From Methylophaga pinxianii (GTDB lineage Bacteria; Pseudomonadota; Gammaproteobacteria; Nitrosococcales; Methylophagaceae): a DNA stretch of 64,000 nucleotides. Shown here piece by piece: positions 58,484 through 64,000 of the stretch (position 1 is its first letter; each line of letters opens with the position of its first letter). The translations under genes were made by a program, and so were the position numbers. The stretch covers positions 26,906-90,905 of the forward strand of contig NZ_JAJAEO010000186.1 in assembly GCF_020447225.1 (NCBI RefSeq), read 5' to 3'. Under the pieces are notes generated by a model, which saw only the letters and a program-made list of their open reading frames with translations, was not told the DNA's origin and did not search any database.

Positions 58484-59518
58484 CTAATTTTCAGGTTGAT
58501 TTTGGCAGTGGTAACGATAGGCTCGCGGCGACATACCATAAGCTTGACGAAATGCTCGGCTGAAATGAGCCATATTAGTAAAGCCACTTTGCATCGCTAA
58601 TTCAGTAATGCTCAAATGATGGTATAACGCACTGGCCAAATAATGGCGGCTACGTGCCAAGCGCTGTTGAGTGAGATAACGCATTAATGAGGTGCCTTCT
58701 TTATTAAACAAATTATTGATATAACGAACCGATAAGCCCAAGGCAGAGGCGATGACGTCAGCTTTTAGACCAGTGCTAGTCAGATTACAGGCAATAAATT
58801 GTTTAACTCTTATTAATGCCTGGCTCCGATAACGGGACATTTGCTTTGTTTTTCCAACAACTTCGAATAACGATAAGGTAAACAACTCCAATACCGGTTC
58901 CGATAGTGCTTGAAAAACAGCCTCATCCAGTAGCTCTAATTGATTAATGGTAGATGAAATCATTGAGGCGGTAATGGCACCAGCTCCATGCTCAGTGGAT
59001 AGCTTGGTTGCCGTCAACCTACTGATGTTGGCAATGCGTTCGTCCAGTAAAAAACGGGGAATGGATATTAAAACTTTGGAGAAAGGCCCGGGGGTAGTAA
59101 CACGATGTGGTTCAGTAGCATCATATATCGTCATTTCACCCGGTTTGAGAAACACTTCTCGACCACCTTGCTCAAGCTTGTATTGTCCTTCGGTCAACAA
59201 TACGCCGAAATAGCAATCCTGAGAAACATGCTCTGGTTCTTTTGGCAGCCTTTCAATCGTGATGGCATTGGATCGTATCGGAGACAAGCGCAGCCCCTGT
59301 TGCCAAGGGTAAATCAACATATCGTTATACAAAGACGCCTGATCGGGTGTTCCAACATCAACATTGGCATATTCCCGGCCGATAACTTCTTTGAGCCATT
59401 CCAACCGTTGATTGATAGGTTGCTCTTCAGTACATAACCTCTGCCCACCCAACCGTTCAAGATTCGCTAACAGATTCGAAGAAAATCTCGAGGCTGAATA
59501 GCTATCAGAATGCTCCAT
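58484..59518 (-). CDS. AraC family transcriptional regulator
   Basis: 344 residues. The N-terminal cupin-like AraC-binding domain (YFGVLLTEGQYKLEQGGREV, LKPGEMTIYDATEPHRV) is followed by a double helix-turn-helix: ADVIASALGLSVRYINNLF and LSITELAMQSGFTNMAHFSR, ending YGMSPRAYR. Divergent from a PNPOx-fold gene and a DUF1097 gene, which are its likely targets. Its domain layout is like the regulator half of the AraC-amidase fusion but it carries no enzyme domain. Confidence 0.93.
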   Translation of the reverse strand: MEHSDSYSASRFSSNLLANLERLGGQRLCTEEQPINQRLEWLKEVIGREYANVDVGTPDQASLYNDMLIYPWQQGLRLSPIRSNAITIERLPKEPEHVSQDCYFGVLLTEGQYKLEQGGREVFLKPGEMTIYDATEPHRVTTPGPFSKVLISIPRFLLDERIANISRLTATKLSTEHGAGAITASMISSTINQLELLDEAVFQALSEPVLELFTLSLFEVVGKTKQMSRYRSQALIRVKQFIACNLTSTGLKADVIASALGLSVRYINNLFNKEGTSLMRYLTQQRLARSRHYLASALYHHLSITELAMQSGFTNMAHFSRAFRQAYGMSPRAYRYHCQNQPEN

Positions 59519-59831
59519 TGCATATCACCTTTTCAGTCAAAAAATACCGCCGACCGGGAAAAGTTTCCATAACTTGACCGTGGCATACTTTTTTCTACCG
59601 TCCAAAACAAAAGGACTACAAATGACTAATAACACAATATGCAGGTAACGTTCTACTGATTCGAGGAGCCCGTTGAATATGGATTCTATTTGTGCAGTTA
59701 CAACACTGGAGGCTGCTTGGAATTTACAATCGAGTCGATTTATTGCAAACGCTATAGTCCGAAGAACCCATGCGGGTTTTACAAGCTATTAAGAAATAAT
59801 TTCAAACAGAGATATGGGAAAAGGTGGTCTC
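59519..59831. promoter_or_regulatory. Divergent region between AraC gene and PNPOx-fold gene
   Basis: 313 bases. It should hold both promoters and the AraC operator. It contains a possible 37-codon reading frame (see 59679-59792) and a small hairpin AACCC-ATGC-GGGTT near 59765-59778 followed by TT. Confidence 0.5.
59679..59792 (+). CDS. Possible small leader peptide
   Basis: ATG at 59679 with GAGGAG 10 bases upstream, 37 codons: MDSICAVTTLEAAWNLQSSR and on to a TAA. No family is recognised. It could be a leader peptide or chance. Confidence 0.25.
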   Translation: MDSICAVTTLEAAWNLQSSRFIANAIVRRTHAGFTSY

Positions 59832-60488
59832 ATGCAAGAGCTCTATGGCAAACAACACCGGGAGTTACAGCAGGATTTTGATACGGTGAAGCTAGCGGAT
59901 GCTGTCAACGCCAATATAGTCTCCAATGAGATTGGTGAAGAACATCGTGGTTTTATCGAGAGTCGTGATATGTTTTTCCTGACTACTATTGATCATCGCG
60001 GTTATCCAACTTGTTCCTATAAAGGTGGAAATCCTGGATTCATTAAGATCATAGACAGTAAAACCCTTGCATTCCCTAGTTTTGACGGAAACGGTATGTT
60101 CCTTTCCATGGGAAATATTTCCATTAATAATCAGGTAGGCATGTTACTGATCGACTTCGAAACGCCAAATCGCTTTCGGATACATGGAAACGCCTCGATT
60201 CATCGGGATGAGGAGTCCCTCAAGATGTTTCTGGGGGCGGAGATGGTGGTGTTTGTCAATATTGTCGAAATTTTCGTTAATTGCGCGCGCTACATCCACC
60301 GCTACAAACGCATCGCCAGCGCAAAGCATGTACCACGGGAAAACGAGTCTGTTGCATTACCCCACTGGAAACGGATCGATGGCTTGCAGGAAGTTCTGCC
60401 AGCCAGGGACAAGCATATCGCCGAGGCATTGGGGGGCACTATCACCCCTGAACAATATGTCGAGATGGTGCTTAAAGGCGAGACCTAA
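59832..60488 (+). CDS. Pyridoxamine 5'-phosphate oxidase-fold protein
   Basis: 218 residues from the ATG at 59832, which has AAGGTGG just upstream; an ATG at 59814 would add six. The split-barrel flavin fold shows in RGFIESRDMFFLTTIDHRGY, PTCSYKGGNPGFI, LAFPSFDGNGMFLSMGNIS and VGMLLIDFETPNRFRIHGNA. Probably an FMN- or F420-like binding oxidoreductase of unknown substrate. It is followed by DUF1097 after 79 bases and is divergent from the AraC gene. Confidence 0.88.
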   Translation: MQELYGKQHRELQQDFDTVKLADAVNANIVSNEIGEEHRGFIESRDMFFLTTIDHRGYPTCSYKGGNPGFIKIIDSKTLAFPSFDGNGMFLSMGNISINNQVGMLLIDFETPNRFRIHGNASIHRDEESLKMFLGAEMVVFVNIVEIFVNCARYIHRYKRIASAKHVPRENESVALPHWKRIDGLQEVLPARDKHIAEALGGTITPEQYVEMVLKGET

Positions 60489-60567
60489 GACTGGGTAACA
60501 GCAACTGATAGCTGCTGATAACCGGATCAAGCTGGATTTTATGTACTAAAGATAAAAAAGGAAAGTC

Positions 60568-61131
60568 ATGACTCAACTCAATGCAGTGACACTCAGCGCC
60601 TTCGTATTGACGACCATCGTTCTTTATGTGCTTGGATTCTTCACTTTTATACCGCCTTGGGCCGTGTTCATCGCGTGGGCTTGTTTCTTTCATATGAATG
60701 GTGGCATCAACCGCAATCAGGCGTTTATGGCGACCATCAGGCACATGGCACTCGGCGCAACTGCTGCATGGATATCAGCAATTTTTCTTTTGAACAATCC
60801 TGCTGAAAGCACATTGGGCCAGCAACTTGGCGGGGCTATATTTATAGGCGCAATCATTGCAATTCTTGCAAGAATGAGCACGATTACCCTGTTCAATGTG
60901 ACCCCGGCAATCATTTACGGATACGCAAGCTTTTTTGCTTTTGCCAGCACGACAGGATTGTTTGCCTTAGAACACCTGCTTTCGGTCTCATTTAATAATG
61001 CGTTGATTGCAATATTGTTCAGCAGTTTAATTGGTGTTACTGCAGGTTATTTTAACGCAATCATGGTTGCTGTTCTGGTCAAACAGGAATCAACCAATTC
61101 ATCCAAAATGGAATCGGTAGTCAATGAGTGA
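60568..61131 (+). CDS. DUF1097 membrane protein
   Basis: 187 residues with about five or six membrane helices. It has the DUF1097 pattern IPPWAVFIAWACFFHMNGG and later FNVTPAIIYGYASFFAF. No known activity. The ribosome site is AAAGGAAAG. Likely one operon with the PNPOx-fold gene. Confidence 0.85.
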   Translation: MTQLNAVTLSAFVLTTIVLYVLGFFTFIPPWAVFIAWACFFHMNGGINRNQAFMATIRHMALGATAAWISAIFLLNNPAESTLGQQLGGAIFIGAIIAILARMSTITLFNVTPAIIYGYASFFAFASTTGLFALEHLLSVSFNNALIAILFSSLIGVTAGYFNAIMVAVLVKQESTNSSKMESVVNE

Positions 61132-61334
61132 TCGAGATTTATCAGGTTATAGTGACTGATAATTCGGAGTGGGATAGTTAGCCATGAGCCTATTTCTTTG
61201 CATCTTATGCAGAGGATATCTAGCTCATTGATAATAGTGGGGTTTTGCATCACTGTTTGAAACATGAGGATAGGCTCTCCCCCACCTTAAGATCTCAGCT
61301 AATCATTAAGGATCAATGATTAATAGGAGTCTTT

Positions 61335-61780
61335 ATGGGCTTTAGTGATATTGGAATCGTCAAAACCAGCAACAAATGGAAGCATGAGCAGTACCCACAA
61401 TTTATTAGTTTGTTTGAGATAGACTCTGTAAAAGACTTCTCCCAAGCTGTTTCTCAGATAGCAAATGATGCTGGTTTTGAGCGATACATATTCAGGTTGT
61501 TGCCAAATAAACATAACCCAATTAATAAAGCCTTTGTCATAACAAACCATGCTCATAAATGGCAGGAAATTTATGATCGAAATCAATACTTTAAAATTGA
61601 CCCCACTATCCAACATTGTTATTCAAGCCATTTCCCCCTCTTCTGGGATAAAGAAACTTTTACTTCGGCCGAGCAAAAGTTCATCTATGTCCGTGGTCTA
61701 AACTATGATTTAAGCTCGGGATTAGCATTCCCAATACATGGGCCAAACGGTGAGTTTGGTATGATGAGCCTAGGGGCTGT
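61335..61780 (+). pseudogene. LuxR-type receptor, truncated by IS insertion
   Basis: An N-terminal autoinducer-binding domain: KWQEIYDRNQYFKIDP with the conserved W, Y and D-P, then FPLFWDKETFTSAEQKF and LAFPIHGPNGEFGMMSL. At about residue 146 the frame runs into the IS end starting at 61773 and stops at 61826 within the IS. The C-terminal LuxR helix-turn-helix is absent. So the gene cannot act as a normal transcription factor. No luxI-like synthase is in the window. Confidence 0.85.
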
Positions 61781-62232
61781 TGATCTTTGGTGGTTAAATA
61801 TTGAGCAGCATGGTGACTCGGTATAATTGTGGTTCATCACAAACAACTATCAGACCCAATCACCATGCCCAGACTCATGTTAACCGACCAGCGATGGCAA
61901 AAGCTATCCAGACTGATGTATCAAAGTGGCCGTATCTATAATAAACCCGGTCACAGAATGACGCTCGAAGGGATTTTATATCGAATGCGAACCGGCTGCC
62001 CTTGGCGGGATTTACCCCGAGAGTTTGGGCAATGGAGTACCGTTTTTCGACGATTTAACTTATGGTCGAAGAAAGGTCTATTGGAAAGGCTATTCAAAGC
62101 ATTATCGCGCGGCACGGACATGGAATGGTTGTTTATTGATGGCAGTATCGTCAAAGCCCATCAACATAGCGCGGGTGCGGCTTCATCCAAATGTGAGGCG
62201 ATAGGTCAAAGCCGGGGCGGCCATTCCACTAC
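61773..62232 (+). mobile_element. IS5-family (IS427-like) element, left-end fragment
   Basis: It begins with the terminal repeat GGGGCTGTTGATCTTTG at 61773-61789, preceded by CTA. It carries the 5' part of a transposase and ends abruptly near 62232, where gloA-like sequence takes over. About 460 bases remain of an element that would normally be 0.8-0.9 kb. The same terminal repeat with one change is at 63906. Confidence 0.85.
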
Positions 62233-62257
62233 AAACGGCCGAATGACGGCAAGATGA
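61865..62257 (+). pseudogene. IS5-family transposase, N-terminal fragment
   Basis: From ATG 61865: LTDQRWQKLSRLMYQSG, the DUF4096 domain (MRTGCPWRDLPREFGQWSTV and FRRFNLWSKKGLLERL), and the first catalytic-domain strand WLFIDGSIVKAHQH with the first Asp of DDE. It should continue from SRGGHST to TKIH, but from about 62233 the codons belong to another sequence and end at 62257. Not functional. Confidence 0.88.
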
Positions 62258-62352
62258 AAGGAATTGCGTTTATTCAGGATCCAGATGGTTACTGGATAGA
62301 GATTTTCACCCCTGATCGTCAGCCGTCTTTGCTGAAGGAGCATCTTGGCTGA
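62233..62352 (+). pseudogene. gloA 3' fragment (copy 2)
   Basis: 39 codons [20 protein letters not shown] and on to KEHLG and stop, nearly the same as the C-terminus of the intact gloA at 22778. The rest was lost where the IS fragment joins. It overlaps the GGDEF gene tail-to-tail by the same 47 bases as in copy 1. Confidence 0.92.
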
Positions 62353-63712
62353 AATCATCCTGCTTGCTGGAGGATACCCCCAGAGGTGGACTGGCAAATA
62401 CCTGCACATGGCCAGGCATTTTCTTGGCCTCATACATGGCTTCATCGGCATAACGGACCAGTTGCATGGCATTGCTGCCATGCAGCGGGTGTAACGAAAT
62501 GCCGATACTGACGCCCACATGCAGGATTTTGCCGTCTATTTCATAGGGTATACACAGGCACTCGCAGATTTTTTCTGCCGTTTGCCGGGCGTTGGCCAGA
62601 TGATGGATATTCTGTAACAGCACGACAAATTCGTCACCACCTATGCGCCCCACAATATCTGCTTCGCGCAGACATTGGCGAATCCGGTTTGCTACCTGTT
62701 GCAATAGTAAATCGCCCAGTGCATGACCATGTTTGTCGTTAACAGGTTTAAAATTATCCAGATCCAGAAATAACACGGCCAGCGCCTGCTGCTGACGCTC
62801 ACTTAAAGTGATTGCCTGATTAAGATGCTGTGTAAAACTGGCACGGTTGGGCAGGCCTGTCAGCGTGTCGTGATGAGCCATATGTGACATTCGCTGCATC
62901 ATCAGTTTATGTTCAGCAATATCCCGGGCGATACCGGTGTAGGAGTCCAGCTCATGTTGTTTATCAAACAGCGGTGCAATATTGCTGCGGTGCCAGCACC
63001 AGTGACCATTAAAATGCTTTATTCGATATTCAATGCCACTGTGTTTTTGGTGGCTATGCCAGACTTGCTGCAAAAAATTCTTTAAAGCCATAACATCATC
63101 TGGGTGAATAAACTCTTCTATTGGCTTGCCAACTACCTCACTGAGTGAATGACCGAGTATTTCAGACCAGTTGGGCGAGACATAGGTCAGCACACCGTCC
63201 AGTGATAACGAATAAATAATGTCATTGGCGTTTTCCACAAATGCTCGGAATTTGGTTTCACTGTCATTGAGCGCGGTTTCGTAATTTTTCCGTTGCGTAA
63301 TGTCATTGCCATAACCAGTCCAGACAATCGATCCATCCGATCTTTTGACGGGGGTATCATAAGCTTCAATCCACATCACACGGCCCGTTCTTAGAATCAT
63401 TCGAAACTCACTGTGCCAGGCACGACCGGTTTCAGCACATTCGATACTCTCATTAATGACACGCTGATAGTCATCAGGATGGATCATTTTTAACAGCAAA
63501 TTCGCATCATCGGCGACTTGCTGCTGGGTAAGGCCAAACAGTTTTTCCAGACGGGGGCTGGTATAGGTGTAATGAAACTTACCCTCTGCCGTTAAACAAA
63601 GTTGATAGATAAATCCTGGAAGGTAAGGGGAGACGGCACGTAAATGTTCGAGCAAATCGCTGACGTTCATAGAGGGGGCTGACGAATTGTCATCAGAGGG
63701 AGTCTGCATCAT
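62306..63712 (-). CDS. PAS-PAS-GGDEF diguanylate cyclase (copy 2, intact)
   Basis: 468 residues. Two PAS domains ([20 protein letters not shown] at the start of the first; [20 protein letters not shown] at the start of the second) with PAC-type [19 protein letters not shown]. The GGDEF domain ([19 protein letters not shown] onward) has [12 protein letters not shown] and the inhibitory site READ five residues before it, so it should make cyclic di-GMP and be feedback controlled. No EAL domain. No membrane helices, so cytosolic. It is the intact partner of the broken gene at 21418-22824. Homology between the two copies also covers about 80 bases upstream. Confidence 0.94.
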   Translation of the reverse strand: MMQTPSDDNSSAPSMNVSDLLEHLRAVSPYLPGFIYQLCLTAEGKFHYTYTSPRLEKLFGLTQQQVADDANLLLKMIHPDDYQRVINESIECAETGRAWHSEFRMILRTGRVMWIEAYDTPVKRSDGSIVWTGYGNDITQRKNYETALNDSETKFRAFVENANDIIYSLSLDGVLTYVSPNWSEILGHSLSEVVGKPIEEFIHPDDVMALKNFLQQVWHSHQKHSGIEYRIKHFNGHWCWHRSNIAPLFDKQHELDSYTGIARDIAEHKLMMQRMSHMAHHDTLTGLPNRASFTQHLNQAITLSERQQQALAVLFLDLDNFKPVNDKHGHALGDLLLQQVANRIRQCLREADIVGRIGGDEFVVLLQNIHHLANARQTAEKICECLCIPYEIDGKILHVGVSIGISLHPLHGSNAMQLVRYADEAMYEAKKMPGHVQVFASPPLGVSSSKQDDFSQDAPSAKTADDQG

Positions 63713-63905
63713 GCCTGAACAACACCGTGGTTGATTGCGTTAAATTCAATAATAGGCCGATATGTGTATGGCTTCAAGCATTCCTGTTTTCTGGATAATT
63801 ATTTGCCTGATTGGCCTGACCGTTGAGGTACAGTCTGATTATCAGGGCTTATTGAGCTTTCATCTCCTCCTCTGTTGTGATCTGAAAAAGTGTCAATCAA
63901 GGCTA

Positions 63906-64000
63906 GGGTCTGTTGATCTTTGCTGTACAAAAATTAATCAGCCCACATTGGCAGCCACATCATAGTAAAAGCCAGCATCAACATGCTGTGATAGTTGCGT
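63906..64000 (-). mobile_element. Right end of a second IS5-family element
   Basis: Terminal repeat GGGTCTGTTGATCTTTG at 63906-63922, preceded by CTA as in the copy at 61773. Inside it, on the minus strand, is the 3' end of a transposase. The element continues beyond the window. Confidence 0.8.
63934..64000 (-). CDS. Transposase C-terminus (IS5 family), partial
   Basis: Minus-strand frame entering from the right edge: RNYHSMLMLAFTMMWLPMW then AD and TAA at 63936-63934. The RNY...LA....WL pattern is that of IS5/IS427 transposase ends. Only about 21 codons are visible. Confidence 0.7.
   Translation of the reverse strand, partial: RNYHSMLMLAFTMMWLPMWAD

Noticed and set aside
1-64000. CRISPR arrays, tRNA or rRNA genes
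   Set aside because: No regularly spaced direct repeats, cloverleaf-like TTCGANNC segments with matching arms, or rRNA-like stretches were recognised.

Overview
The window comes from a gammaproteobacterium of moderate, slightly AT-leaning base composition. Conserved gene orders support this: prmA-dusB-fis-purH, argC-X-bactofilin-erpA (an order I recall from Pseudomonas), mnmE-yidC-yidD-rnpA-rpmH next to dnaA-dnaN, and hemC-hemD-hemX-hemY opposite argH. FecIR signalling, an RND pump, a BCCT transporter and formamidase-type enzymes would suit a marine or halotolerant, perhaps methylotrophic (Methylophaga-like) bacterium, but the genus is inference.

Layout. 1-8.6 kb: housekeeping genes prmA (3' end), dusB, fis, purH, a class I adenylate cyclase homologue with an eroded active site, argC, a coiled-coil membrane protein, a bactofilin, and erpA behind a very good IscR type-1 site. 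8.7-19 kb: a DUF2254 membrane protein, a TetR-RND-OMF efflux operon, a tiny PLDc_N-like membrane protein and a BetT-type BCCT carrier. 19-23.3 kb: porin, LysR regulator, a PAS/GGDEF gene broken by one TGA, and gloA. 23.4-36.4 kb: corA, mnmE-yidC-yidD-rnpA-rpmH on the minus strand, dnaA-dnaN on the plus strand (not followed by recF/gyrB), hemYXDC on the minus strand and argH. 36.5-46 kb: a DUF5924/DUF2914 protein, a Tat-exported acetamidase/formamidase followed by a rare-looking fusion of an AraC-type regulator with a complete second amidase domain, katE and a DUF748-like protein. 46-58 kb: an iron-uptake island with two sigma/anti-sigma/TonB-receptor (FecI-FecR-FecA type) sets, a PiuC-type dioxygenase, a PepSY reductase-like protein and an unknown exported protein, with Fur-box-like sequences at four promoters. 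58-64 kb: an eroded region with a frameshifted TerB remnant, an AraC regulator opposite a PNPOx-fold protein and a DUF1097 protein, a LuxR-type receptor cut by an IS5-family element, a second copy of the GGDEF/gloA pair, and the end of another related IS at the right edge.

Most notable. (1) The adjacent pair of an exported amidase and a cytosolic AraC-amidase fusion looks like a self-contained system in which an enzyme fold may be the sensor of its own regulator. (2) The adenylate cyclase homologue has lost the GS...DxD nucleotidyl-transfer signature while the rest of the family framework remains. (3) The GGDEF/gloA convergent pair occurs twice in opposite orientation with the same 47-bp 3' overlap, and the copies have decayed reciprocally: GGDEF is broken in copy 1, gloA in copy 2. 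(4) IS ends share the core CTGTTGATCTTT, which also forms both arms of a 51-bp palindrome after the BCCT gene.

No tRNA, rRNA or CRISPR array was recognised. All family calls come from reading the translated sequence; no database search was run.
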